From positions 12,152,001 to 12,216,000 of the forward strand of contig OZ017805.1 of assembly GCA_963969395.1 (NCBI GenBank): a stretch of DNA of 64,000 nucleotides, in the 5' to 3' direction. Source of the stretch: Pseudoscleropodium purum (Eukaryota; Streptophyta; Bryopsida; Hypnales; Brachytheciaceae). The notes below the pieces were generated by a model that was not told where the DNA came from, ran no database searches, and worked only from the letters and a program-made list of their open reading frames with translations. The translations under genes were made by a program, and so were the position numbers. Shown in pieces: positions 37,662 to 48,649 of this stretch; position 1 is the stretch's first letter, and each line of letters begins with the position of its first letter.

Positions 37662-39155
37662 CTAATATAAATGGCGGAAATGTTCATCTGGCATTGTCCA
37701 ACAATATGTATTAGAAAATCGCATAATCACATGGGTCAAACTAGTATTTTCATCGTCAGTTTTCGAAGAAATGCGCTTCAAGTAAGCATAAAACACTTTT
37801 GCAAAGTCATGAAAGGCAAATTGTGTCACACTAGGTGTTTTAAGTAGCAAGTTGAAATACGACTTTGACATGTTGTTTCCATTCATCCGCCGAGCAATTT
37901 TTGGAATGGCATACTCTTCCGACTTACGTGAATACATCGGAATGACTTCCACATCTACACCTGCTTTATGCAAATATGCAATACGTGGATCCACCCACCA
38001 TCTCCTCTGCAAAGTCTGTTTCATCTCATCTACTGATGTGAATGTGTACAAAGACTTCATTGGCTGAGAAGCTAAGGTGGTCATACCCCGATTGCAAACT
38101 CCAATGTACACACGTGACTCATCCTCTGGAAAATGCAACAAGATGTTGTCCGGAGAAAGATCATTGTGCAAATGTCCAACAAGATGCACTGCATACATTA
38201 TATGTATAAAGGCCCATGTCAGCTCCGTGTGCTTCTTCCAATATCGCCCTAAACGGTGAGCTTTTACAACCTCCTTTTTGGTTGGATTTGTATACATCAA
38301 ACGGATTTCAATGTTGTTTGGATAGTCCTTATCCATATTCAACATTTGTCGAAGAGTTCCACCATTCCACCAATACACATAACCTTCACACGTCGTTCCG
38401 TGCACCGCAGCAAACCGTATCACACACGCGTGTGGATTTCGAATAGCCATTGATTCATTTTGATGTTCTAACTTTACAAGATCGGGTCGAGTTTGGTGGT
38501 GAATGGATTTCTTTGCTACAAACTCCCAATAAGAAAGTACTCCTGGACATCCTTCAATACGGACCTTTCGAATCGTTGCATATCCACCTCTCATCGTTCT
38601 ATCATCAACAACAATCACACGTGCTGTATCTGGAAGTGCTATTAGGTGCCATTTAGTCCTTTCCGCTTCAGCAACTCCATCATTGCTTTTCCACCAACCC
38701 ATTGAACCAACTTGATTGTGTTTTTTGGCGAATGGAGCACATCGCCCCCTAAACAAGTTCGTTTTCAAAATCACTTCTTCAAACTGGGTGTCATTGGGTC
38801 GATATTCCTTGCCATATTTAACCAAAATGACTTTGGAATTCCACAAAGCGTCATGAACCTTGTTCTCCAAACATTTGGTGAAGTGCGCTTTATCCATTTT
38901 GTCATGCCACTTCGCCACATTCAATGCATCCAACAACATCTGTGTCATGTCTACCTTGAATTTAGACACACACTCCTCTTGATATTTGATGTACTTATTG
39001 TCTAAAGACAATGTTGTTTCCGATTCATAAAATTGAACGATGCGCTCGATCATGAATTTTTTGCATTCCTCTGAAGGACTTTGGCGAGCTACCTCCAAGT
39101 TTGATGGTCCCTCTCCATGTTTAAACTTCGCAACCTTCTTCTTCCCCTTCATCAT
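37662..39155 (-). CDS. Protein kinase-like protein carried by the hAT element
   Basis: Intact 497-codon frame without introns, starting at ATG 39,155 (the next codon is also ATG). Residues 1-180 are an unrecognised basic-to-mixed N-terminal part starting MMKGKKKVAK. Kinase features follow: a glycine loop GGYATIRKVRI (190-200), a VAIK-type lysine in EFVAKK (K215 or K216), and a catalytic loop HNDLSPDNILL (330-340) that keeps the Asp and Asn. The DFG position reads CNRG (354-357), so the Mg-binding Asp is replaced by Asn. Phosphotransfer may be weak or absent. The C-terminal lobe (about 360-497) is poorly conserved. It lies wholly inside the hAT boundaries, antisense to the transposase and about 4 kb from it. 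It may be captured host cargo or a long-standing second element protein. The protein family is uncertain beyond the kinase fold. Confidence 0.8.
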   Translation of the reverse strand: MMKGKKKVAKFKHGEGPSNLEVARQSPSEECKKFMIERIVQFYESETTLSLDNKYIKYQEECVSKFKVDMTQMLLDALNVAKWHDKMDKAHFTKCLENKVHDALWNSKVILVKYGKEYRPNDTQFEEVILKTNLFRGRCAPFAKKHNQVGSMGWWKSNDGVAEAERTKWHLIALPDTARVIVVDDRTMRGGYATIRKVRIEGCPGVLSYWEFVAKKSIHHQTRPDLVKLEHQNESMAIRNPHACVIRFAAVHGTTCEGYVYWWNGGTLRQMLNMDKDYPNNIEIRLMYTNPTKKEVVKAHRLGRYWKKHTELTWAFIHIMYAVHLVGHLHNDLSPDNILLHFPEDESRVYIGVCNRGMTTLASQPMKSLYTFTSVDEMKQTLQRRWWVDPRIAYLHKAGVDVEVIPMYSRKSEEYAIPKIARRMNGNNMSKSYFNLLLKTPSVTQFAFHDFAKVFYAYLKRISSKTDDENTSLTHVIMRFSNTYCWTMPDEHFRHLY

Positions 39156-39339
39156 CGTGACAAATGAAACTGATATAGATGAAATTTTCTAATTTAAATG
39201 TGAATTCCACGCACAAATGTTAAAAAAATTGGCAACAAGGGGGCCCCAATAAACCACTCTTGCCTTGCCTCGGAAAGGAGCCAATGGAGGATGAACCACC
39301 AAGCTCTCCGCTCCACCTTGCATTCACAAGGGGCAAAGC

Positions 39340-39535
39340 AAAAGTGACAATGCGGACGGCCCGTCCGCCCGATCGGACGGCTACGGGCGGACAAATCTGG
39401 CATCCGCCCAATCGGCCGGTTCGAGGGGGGGCGAACACATCGGCCGTAACCGGGCAGACGGGTATCGAGGCGAACGGGGGTCTGGGCGGATGGGGCGGAC
39501 GGGTATGAAGGCGGACGGGGTGGTTTGACCCTAAA
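39340..39535. promoter_or_regulatory. GC-rich CGGAC-motif island upstream of the kinase gene
   Basis: About 190 bp of CGGACGGCCCGTCCGCC-like sequence, 185-380 bp upstream of the kinase start. It is similar in motif content to the element ends. It may be the kinase promoter, a transposase-responsive site, or a decayed nested MITE. Its edge GTTTGACCCTAAAG only vaguely resembles the terminus. Proline/arginine-rich frames here are not genes. Confidence 0.5.
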
Positions 39536-40943
39536 GCGCTCCGACGTCTATATTTTGCACAATAAACAGAGGTCTTCATGGCACTGTATAATCCAACTAA
39601 ATTTTTTATTCATTCAATGTAAAATTTGAAATTAATAAAGGTAGCCTTCCTTTATGACCAAATTTATGAATTCTTGGTAAATGATATTTTTGTACAAAGA
39701 TATGAGCTAAAATGTGCAAAAATTCACGAAAGGATTGCGACGTTGCATTGTGTATAAAGCAATTATAAGAAGGTAGTTGAATAAAAATTCTACTATTAAA
39801 TTGAATTAGTTGACGTCTAATCACTTAGTAAACCGCTAAATGTCCAAGTCCTTGCAAGTGTGTTTTGGCTATCGAAAAAGAGCATGGACTTATGGTTATC
39901 CCCAATGAAGCAAATTGTTCTTTTTTCAAAATCTAACGGTATAGATGTTTAACCCCTAAAGTTCTTTTCACTAAAAACACTTCAACACTGCCATTAGTAG
40001 TACACATACCAAGTCTTAGAAGAAAAATATTTTTAGGCATATGTAACCTTAGGATCTTGTAGTAAATTAGTTGGAAAAAATGTGGAAAAAATTTTAGACA
40101 AATCCACCATTTGGATTGTAAGATATTAGATATTGAGTGTTTCATTTAAGGGGGCTACTCAATTATGTCTATTAATGAACAATTGGTAGGCTAACAAACC
40201 TAACTTAGCATGTGTTTTAATATTTGTTGCAATTGTTTTAGGAATATTATAACATAATACTATTATAATATTCTTATAAATGATATAGTACTAAATCATT
40301 TCAAAATCAACAACATTCGAACACAATCTGTCAATCTTGTCTTCCATACTCCTTTAATGATATATACATATAAATATATATACATATATAAAATATATTA
40401 GATAAATCAACATGAACAAATCAATGATTATATATTTCATAAATCTATTCTTCATCAATCAAATAAGAGTGCATGACTGTTCAAATATAGACAAAGATGG
40501 TTTCTCCATTTGTTCCCAAAAAATAGATAAACAAATAGAGAAAGATATGAAGTGAATGTTACTTAGAGAATTGGAGGGAAAGAAATTGAAGTACTCAATT
40601 GCATTTTATTAAATTGGAAAATTGCATGTGGATGGCATGAATTAATCTTCATAGATGCTAAACTCATACGAGTTGCATTTTAGCATTTATGATTTATGCA
40701 ATTGATTGAATTGAAAGCTCTTGTAATTACATTTTCAAATTTTCGATTCAATCATTCAAATTTGCAAGAGTGATTTATGATAGATTTATAACTTTAAATG
40801 TGAAAGCATTCAATGCTTTTATGCGTTTGTTCATCAATATATTAATTTTAAATAAATAATATTTTTTTTTATAATATATGCATAAACCATTGCTTTAAAG
40901 AAAACAAAAAACTAAGAGCCAAGCCAAATAGACTGGTCAAATG
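39536..40943. other. Non-coding AT-rich interior of the hAT element, left of the nested MITE
   Basis: No gene supported. It separates the kinase gene and its island from the nested MITE. Confidence 0.6.
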
Positions 40944-41232
40944 CAGGGTTGACGAATGTCAACGTCCACCCCAAAATAGCGTCCGTTTTCCGGACTTCCG
41001 GACACACGAACACTAGCGGACGCAGCGTCCCGACCGCTGTCGGAAAGCGGACGGGCAGGGTGGACGGCCCGAGTCGGACGCCCAGATCGTGCGGACCAGA
41101 TTAGTCCGCGTGTCGATCGGATGGCCGTAATCGGGTAGACGGACGGACAGGCGGACGCTGCGTCCGCCGGGACGCAAATGTCAGCGGACGCTGCGGACAC
41201 AGCGTCTGCGTCCGGACGTCGTGTCAATCCTG
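40944..41232 (-). mobile_element. 289-bp hAT MITE nested in its parent, TSD GTCAAATG
   Basis: The left end is CAGGGTTGACGAATGTC. The right end, reverse-complemented, is CAGGATTGACACGACGTCC. A perfect octamer GTCAAATG lies at 40936-40943 and 41233-41240. It is in the opposite orientation to the parent element: its right half carries the GTCCGGACGCAGACGCTG end and its left half the CCCCAAAATAGCGTCCG end. It inserted after the large element was assembled. No real gene inside. Confidence 0.93.
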
Positions 41233-41240
41233 GTCAAATG

Positions 41241-42594
41241 AAGAAAACAAGAGAACAAGAGAACAAGAGCCCTACAAGAAAGCAAACAAAAAAAAAGAAA
41301 ATATCAAAAGGATTCAAAGGAAGGAGCAAGATGCATTCTTGCAAGACCGTAGAATACATAATGATTTCAAAATCCAAACACAAATATATTTTCTATTTCA
41401 ATGAGAGTCAAAAATGAACTACCCTGCTCTCAAAGATTGTACAATGTACACGTTATACAAAATGAACACATAACAGAAAGAGTAGAAGACATCGTTTATC
41501 ATGATTGAAAACTGAAATGATTTTTTCTTTCTATGTAGAATATTTTATGAAATGTAACAATGTATTTAATTATCATAGTAATTGGTAGAAATCTTTGTGC
41601 AATACATAGAAACATTTCATTCATGTGGAGTTTTTTCATTTATTTAGGATTAAAATTGAAGTATTATACTCTACAAAGTACAAACCGAAAACAATACTAT
41701 TTACCTAAGTTCAATAGTTTGCAATTGTTTCGTGAATTCATTTTGAAAACTCAAACGAAGAAATATTTTATAATCAATATCTTGTTCATTTGAATCATTT
41801 CAAAATTCGAATTCCGAATTCAATTCCTATTTATAATAGAAATTATGTTTGTCAATTTTTTAGATCTTTAAACAATGAACCCTCTTTTTTAAAATTAATA
41901 TTTAAAAACATTTGAAATAAGAATATTGGAATTACCCTTCAAAATAAATATAGCATAGGTAATCATGTAAAAGTATATAATGTATTCTATTCAACCAACT
42001 CAAGTAACGAATTTTTCTATGTTTTTAAGGAAAAATATAGCCATATATGATTTGAAAGTTAAAACATTGATTCTTTTTCTTTGTTTTCAAATCTAATCAA
42101 AATTTCATTAAAAAATATGAAAGACTCAATGTTCATTTCAAGATCGTGATGCACTTCTAATTAGAAAACACAACCTTTCATTAAATATCATGAGGTTGAA
42201 ATCCATTAAACTGTTATTCTAATTATGTATTGGGGCCTTTTTAAAAAATTTCATTTGCTTATGATGGAAAAGGAATTGATTATTTCTGCAAAACATTTGA
42301 TTTCCTAATAAACTTTAAAAAAATCCCCACCATCTTCAGATCTTCTCAAAACCTATTTAGAGGGATAATATCAGTAAATAATCCAAACATATTCAACTTA
42401 ACCACATTCCCCTCATTCATAAAACAATTTAGGGGAGAAAAGAAAAGATATAGGGTAATTAGGGTTTAGGGTTTACATTTTTTTTAAAATAAAATGATAA
42501 ATCAATTACATTGATCCTCATTTAGCAGTGATTATTAGGCTGTTTTTTTTTGGAAATGTTACCGCTCTTTTTAAGTAATATCGGCCTCATAGGA
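41241..42594. other. Non-coding AT-rich interior of the hAT element, right of the nested MITE
   Basis: No gene. A short TTAGGGTTTAGGGTTTA telomere-like run occurs near 42,460. Confidence 0.6.
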
Positions 42595-42845
42595 TGCTCC
42601 AATGGACAGATGGGCGGACGCCGTTGGCGGTCAGTGTTTAAGTGGGGCGGTCGGCGTGTCCAAAGTGTGGATGGCGTCGGAAGGCGGACAGCGCGAACAG
42701 TCCTGTTCGACCGCCCTGTCCGCCGCGTCCGACCGCCCGTCCGACCCGTCCGTTCGACCCGTCTGGCCTGTCCGCCCGCCCGCCCGCCACGTCCGGCCTG
42801 TCCGCCCGTTCGCTTTAGCCCTGTCCGGGCTGTTGCTTGTTTTTG
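42595..42845. promoter_or_regulatory. GC-rich CGGAC/GTCCG island upstream of the transposase
   Basis: 250 bp dominated by GTCCG, CGGAC and CCGCCC motifs, ending about 300 bp before the transposase ATG. It mirrors the island upstream of the kinase gene. It is likely part of the transposase promoter, and the shared motif suggests autoregulation by transposase binding (inference). Confidence 0.5.
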
Positions 42846-43143
42846 AATGTAAACCCTAAAAATGAACCTTAAATTTTCTGGAGAGGACTATAAATGTTAG
42901 AAAAGAAGCTTTTTGTATTCACTCTCGAAAAACCGAACGCTAAGATTTCCAAGGGCTATGAGCTTTAATTTATTGAGTCTCTTGCTTGGTAATGCATAGT
43001 TCGGTGGACAGGGGGGCTTTGATTTTCAAAGCTTAGTGTTACTAATTTCATTGATATTGTATACATTGTCACATTGTGGGTTTCAAATTTAAAACATTTT
43101 ATTGGTTTCTTTTGAAATTGAGGTAAAATATACACTTGTCAGT

Positions 43144-46100
43144 ATGGTGGCCAAACCGACGGGAGATTTTTCTCCTTGGTTTAGTGTGCAAGAGGGTGGT
43201 AAAGTAAAATGTAGGCTTTGCAAAGCGAGCATGTCAAGGAAGCTCAGCCGTATGTTCAACCACTTAGGCTATTTTGGGCCTGGAGGTGTATGTGATAAAG
43301 GGGTGAGCCTTTGTCCACGATTACCAATGGCAGTTCGAGATTTATTTCGGCATTGCGAAGGAGTTTTTCCAAAACGCGTTGTAATGGACAATGTGGATGG
43401 CAACCCTGGCCCTTCAGATGTCCAAGAGTTTTCGGCCGGAAAGGCTGTGTCGCATTCTGACCACGAAGACTCTTGTCCAGCATCCAAAGAATTGGTATCA
43501 ATGGTATGTGCCACAACTGAAATGATTTTGAGTACGAAAGCTTCTAGTGAACGTGAAACCCCGAGGGCATCAAGTTCTAGGCCTCAGAGGCAAGGCAGCT
43601 TAGTGAATGGGTTTGAAGAAGGTCATAGACACACATTACATTTAGTATGAGCAAATTTTTTTTATTCGATGAACTTACCATTTTCTGTGGCTCGAAATCC
43701 AGCTTTTAAAAAAGTAGTGAAGAAAACAGCTGTGTTCGGTAGGCCATACATTCCTCCCTCATACCACGACCTTTGGTACAAATTGTTGAATGAGGCGAAG
43801 ACCAACATTCAGATACAGTTGAATGCACAGACCGAAGATAGCATTCGAAAATTTGGAGCAACATTGTCCATTGATGGATGGAGCTCAGTGACTAATCGAC
43901 CTCTCATCAATGCCATGCTTATATCATCCGCAGGTGAAGAATTTCTTGGATCTGTGGATACAGGTGGTTGTGAAAAAATGCGGAGTACTTGGCAGCTGTG
44001 TTGGAAAAGTTCATTGAACAAGTGGGGTCCAAGAACGTCATGTTGATAACTACGGATAATGCTCCCGTGAATTCGTCCGCATGGGATGTAATATCTGCAA
44101 AATATCCTCATATTTTTTACCAAGGGTACATGGTACATGCATTAAATTTGTTGTTGAAGGATTGGGCTGCACAGAAATGGATTGCTTCCAAATTGGATAA
44201 AGGAGTTCTTGTAGCTAAATTTATCAGGAAGAGACATATGCCGCTAGCTCTATTGCGAAAGTATTTGCCAAATCTTGGTCTCTTGATGCCTGGGGATACA
44301 AAGTTTGCCTCTAAATTTATCATGATGGAGCGTTTGACAAAATTGAGAGGAGCATTGGAACAAACGGTGGTAGATCTGCAATGGGTTGAGTATGTACATA
44401 CTCTCAAAAAGAAACATGGAGCTAAAGTCTAACCAAAAGACTTGGCCTTAGCGGTGAAGAAAATTGTTCTTGATGACCATTTTTGGAATCCATCCATCAA
44501 TTATGTGGAGATGGTTGAACCAATCATATGTGCACTCCGCGATTTGGATTCAAAATCACCATGCATGGAGAAGGTGTTGCATATCATGAGGAAGTTAGAA
44601 AAGCACGTGAATGGATTACAAAGTCCACCATTTTATTTGCTAGAAGAACTTGCAATTTCATTGGTACAGTCTTTTTATGCCCGAAGAAGAATGGTGGACA
44701 ACGATCTCCAATCAGCAGCAGCTCTTTTGAATCCATACTTTCTTCATGACAAAGAGCAAGCGGATGACGCAGATGCAATGTCAGGATGTAAGAAAGTTTT
44801 GGAGAGAATATGTAAACCGGATGAATATGCAGCAGTGGTGAAGGAATTTGTAGCTTTTCGACACAAGGAACCTCCATTCCACAATATGTTGAATCCGGGA
44901 GATCAAATGTTGTTCACACATGCTTGGTGAGATTTTGAAGGTGCATGTGGCAAGTTTATAGCTCCATTAGCGAAGAGGATATTGACTCAACCGGTGTCAT
45001 CATCTTCATGTGAACGGAATTGGAGCAACTATTTTTTTGTTTACAACAAATCTCGAAATAAATTGAAACCGGAGAGAGCAGCGGATTTGGTGTACGTGTA
45101 TACCAATTCCAAAGTATTAAACGCATCGAAGGAAAAAGATGAAAAAAAATGGTATAATGATAATGTGGATCCGATGGAATCAGAGGATTCAGATAGGCCG
45201 ACGTTAGAAGACGATGATGACGAGGATGTGGAAAGGGCCCTTTCAGCTGTAGATGGCGGGGATGACTTCAATCGTGCGACAACATGGGGAGATGAAGACG
45301 TTATGGAAGGCTTTCCCGATTTGGTGAATGATACGCATAATTATCATCTAAACTACAAGGATGTCGTTCCCGACAATGCAAACGATGCATATACCTTTTG
45401 TGAAGACGAGGACAATGTAGAGGTACAAGAGAATCTACCTTCTTTAGCTGCATATTGCAATGGAATGGGATACTTGAATAGCAAAAACATTCTATCGGAA
45501 AAGGCAAACGCTATTGCCAAAGAGGTGAAAATCAATGAGAATGCTATTGGTGATGATAGGAGAAATGAAGAAGTTTTAATTTCTCAATCTCCATCTGTGG
45601 CATTAAATGTAGTGTAAGGAAACGACAAAAGAGAAGATGCAGTCATGGAAGTGGACGTTCCAAAAGATGTGGGCAACAATAGTGGTGATGAGGGGGAACC
45701 AAATATTGCGGTACAGAAAAATAGTGATTCAGTTGGGATGGCAGTCACAAATTCGGCAATTGTGAAGAGTAATAAAGGAAAAGAGCCAATGAAGTCAATT
45801 TTTGAAGTACTGAGATCTAGTGCTCTTCCACCAATACCGTTGAAGTCTGTGAGCACACGATTGAATGATTCTCAGAGCTTTGGTTATGGAAAACGCCTAG
45901 TGAACATTTCCAAAGAAATTTCTACAGGTAGTAATCTACGGAAAGTAGCGTCATCACCTACAACCCTAAGTGATATGGATAGTGATCGGATGCCATTGGC
46001 ATCTTTGCGTGCTCGCATTTTAGAAAAAGGAATGGCGCAAGAACCCATCAAATCAACAAACGGCACTCTATTACTTCAAAAAAAGCCAAAGTGGAGATAA

Positions 46101-46480
46101 CCGTTCATGGACATGTCGACCCTACATCGAGATTGATGGTTCAAGAATCAAGTAACGTAAAAGCGAAAAGAGAAATGCAACCTTTTTCTATCTCTCCAGT
46201 GAAGAATAGGACCCCTCTTGATGAAAATGTTGCTACTTTGTCAAATAGAAAGAAAAGAAAGGTTCCTATTCAAAAAGCCTTTAATCGTTCTGTCAAAGTA
46301 AAAAAAGAAAAATTAAATTCGAAAGAAGGGAGTAAACCTACTTCGAGAGAAGACTTGAAGGAGACAACAATACTTGATTCCAACAATGAAGATGACTCCG
46401 ATAATGAAGATTTTGAACGGAGAGCTGCAGGAGAGAGTAGTGGGGCTGAGGTTAAAGGAGATGTGGATTGGCGTCCATAG
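43144..46480 (+). pseudogene. hAT-family transposase, broken by few mutations
   Basis: The ATG at 43,144 precedes a BED-type zinc finger (WF at 12-13, CRLC at 23-26, FNHLGY at 38-43). Then come the hAT core (NLPFSVARNP near 43,671, SIDGWSSVTNRPLIN near 43,867, LITTDNAPVN near 44,043) and the C-terminal dimerisation region (LTQPVSSSSCERNWS near 44,984, RNKLKPERAADLVYV near 45,057). Lesions are TGA at 43,648, loss of one A in the run at 43,973-43,978, TAA at 44,430, TGA at 44,928, TAA at 45,615, and a frame change in the A run at 46,078-46,084. Reading continues for over 450 codons beyond the dimerisation domain as an acidic, Ser-rich tail with a nuclear-localisation-like KKRKVP near 46,255. 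The enzyme cut and rejoined element ends in the nucleus. This copy is dead but young. An intact sibling copy elsewhere in the genome is likely. Confidence 0.88.
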
Positions 46481-46834
46481 GAATTGTGGAGATGTGAATT
46501 TAGATGTTTGATTGTTTAGTTGCTCATGATATATGGAGCTCATGTTGACAAATGACAATGGTTTCTTCAATCATTTTATTATAAAATTGTTTGTTTATTG
46601 ATGATATACATCTCGCTGGATTTTAAAGTGATTTTGTTTCTAAATCAAAATGAAATTCAACAAAAAAAATTAAAAATATATTTCATATTTTAGCTTTTAC
46701 ATAAATAGTGATATACAACTCTATTGAATCGCAATTGCAATATAAGAAAAATCAAAATCAAAATGACTTCACTCTCAATCTCTCATTGGTAAAAACAATC
46801 AAAACCAAAAACCCAAAACGGGTTTTCTAAGCCA

Positions 46835-46961
46835 CCCCGCCCGTCCGCCCCGCCCCGCGCGTCCGCCTTCCGACGGCGGGAGGGACGCTGCGTCCGTTAG
46901 CGTCCGGACGTTTGGAAAACGGACGCTATTTTGGGGCGGACGTAGAGATTTGTCAACCCTG
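46835..46961. promoter_or_regulatory. Right subterminal GC-rich array and terminus of the hAT element
   Basis: Contains CCGTCCGCCCCGCC, GACGCTGCGTCCGTTAGCGTCCGGACG and CGGACGCTATTTTGGGGCGGACG, ending GTCAACCCTG. It matches the right half of the MITE at 12,567-12,854 almost base for base. Confidence 0.7.
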
Positions 46962-46969
46962 ATTGGGAT

Positions 46970-47910
46970 AACTTTGCTCGGACAGGACTTGAGTCTTTTC
47001 CTAAACTTTTAAAGCTTGAAATTACTTGGATATTGTCATTTTTTTAATAAATTTATGGATGAATAGTATTGCAATGCTCCCCTTCAATAAATTGGAGAAA
47101 AAATTTCATAGGTAAAATTGTCAAAATGACATAAATCACCTATTACAAGACTAAATTTAATATTTATTTTATAATATAACACTTTGAAAGGATATTTTTA
47201 TCCAAATTTTTAAAAATTCTCAATCATGAAACTATTAAAAATTAATTTTAGGGATTAATTCTTGGATACAAAATAGTCTAATTATTTAATCAATTGATCG
47301 ATTACTAATAATTGAAGATTTATTCTTAAAAGAAAATTTGAGCATTCAATTCCAAAAATAGCTGAAGTGAATAATTTATACATTTTTTTGTCCTAATACA
47401 ATTATCATTTGGATTATTTTTTATATTTAAGAAGACATTCATACATTTTTACTTTTGATTATTATAAAAAATAGAAAATAATTTAAATTGTAGCAAAAAA
47501 ATCCTTTTCTATACTATCAAATGATTATATATACATATGATTTTTTGGGATTCAATCAAATTATTATTCATTAGAAAATAGACCCTTTTTCTACCATTGA
47601 AAAACCTAACAGATTGATATTTGAACTATAATTTGAACTTTAATAAAGTTTTTTTGTTTTTTGATGAATAAAAAAATATTAATATTAATATGATTTGAAG
47701 TACTAGTCAAGAAGGACTAAATTCCATTTATTTAATAGATAATTTAAAAAAAACTATAGGTCAAAAGAAGTTACATTACAGATTTGATTGTGTCTAACCT
47801 TTTTTTTTGGTAATTTTGAAGGTAATTTGACCCAAGTATACTAAAAATGAGTAAGGTCAACAAACATTTCATGAATACTCTTGATAAACACAAGTAGGTA
47901 ATGTTGGGAC
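46970..47910. other. AT-rich intergenic DNA
   Basis: No supported feature. Confidence 0.55.
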
Positions 47911-48640
47911 TTGTCCTTTCTAGAGAATTCTTTACATCAAGTAAGGATACAAAGTAGTCAACTTATAGTGCTTCTCAATGCACAAACCATACTATTGATC
48001 CACACCTTCAATCCATTGTTTAGGAGCTTCATCATACAAGAAGTTTTCAAAATTGACCATTTTTTGAATGTACATACCAACTATAAGCTATATATGAGTG
48101 CCTAGAGAATTTTTCGATTTATTCTTGAGGAAAATAAGAAAACTAAAGCATCCCTTGTCTTCTATGGAGCTTATAACTTTTACAATGGTTACCTTTGCTA
48201 AACTAAAGAACTCAAAGAAAGCGTTGACAAGCAAAACAATGCATGTATCAAGGTCCCTCTACATGTGATTTAGGATTTATATTAAATAGAGGATCCATAC
48301 AGTTACGGGGATTATTGATCATCACTATCTTGAAAATGGATTAGTGAATTTGGTTAAGAATTTGTATCAATCAAGGACTAGGTGAACCAAGCTCTTCACC
48401 CCATATTCAACTATAGGTCAAGGTTTCTTATAGAAGTTGTAAATAAATTTAAGGTGCTTTGCAAAGTACACATTGTAGTCACCTTGCAACCAATATTGTT
48501 CCTTAACTTACAAAAGTACACCAATATAAGGTAGTGCAAGGAAAAACAAAATGGAAGTCTAACAATAGGTGAAAAATAAAAAAGACTTGAGCCATACATA
48601 GTGGTCATATGCAACAACCATGCATTATAATTATAAGAAG
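47911..48640 (+). pseudogene. Unidentified stop-riddled reading-frame relic
   Basis: A single frame can be followed for about 700 nt with around ten stops and no obvious frameshift. Protein-like stretches include TKELKESVDKQNNACIKVPL near 48,200, PIFNYRSRFLIEVVNKFKVL near 48,400 and CKEKQNGSLTIGEK near 48,530. I do not recognise a domain. It continues into the repeat that follows. It may be a dead TE protein. Confidence 0.35.
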
Positions 48641-48649
48641 TGATTTAGT

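Larger units (their letters stand above)
37107..46961 (+). mobile_element. 9,855-bp hAT transposon carrying a kinase-like gene
   Basis: The left end is CAAGGTTGATACGATGTCC. The right end, reverse-complemented, is CAGGGTTGACAAATCTC. A perfect 8-bp target duplication ATTGGGAT lies at 37099-37106 and 46962-46969. Inside are a minus-strand kinase-like gene (37,662-39,155) and a plus-strand broken hAT transposase (43,144-46,480), divergently arranged, with a nested 289-bp relative at 40,944-41,232. Subterminal GC-rich zones at 37,120-37,265 and 46,835-46,945 are packed with GTCCG/CGGAC motifs, plausible transposase-binding sites. The 288-bp MITE at 12.6 kb consists of these two ends joined. Left-end differences from the family consensus (CAGGG to CAAGG, GAC to GAT) fit C-to-T decay. 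Without the terminal analysis, the two genes would look like unrelated neighbours. Confidence 0.9.

Noticed and set aside
37107..39535. The kinase-like gene as an independent small hAT element with its own right end near 39,520.
   Set aside because: The sequence there (GTTTGACCCTAAAG) is a poor terminus and no octamer matching ATTGGGAT follows, whereas the octamer recurs perfectly at 46,962.
39220..39579. Arg/Pro-rich frames of 69-119 codons in the GC-rich island (also 12,532-12,865, 40,937-41,227 and 42,550-42,859).
   Set aside because: They are translations of the CGGAC/GTCCG motif array shared by transposon ends, open in several frames on both strands.
45041..45271. Ser-rich minus-strand frame (also 44,584-44,877 and 43,809-44,138).
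   Set aside because: Antisense shadows of the transposase frame.
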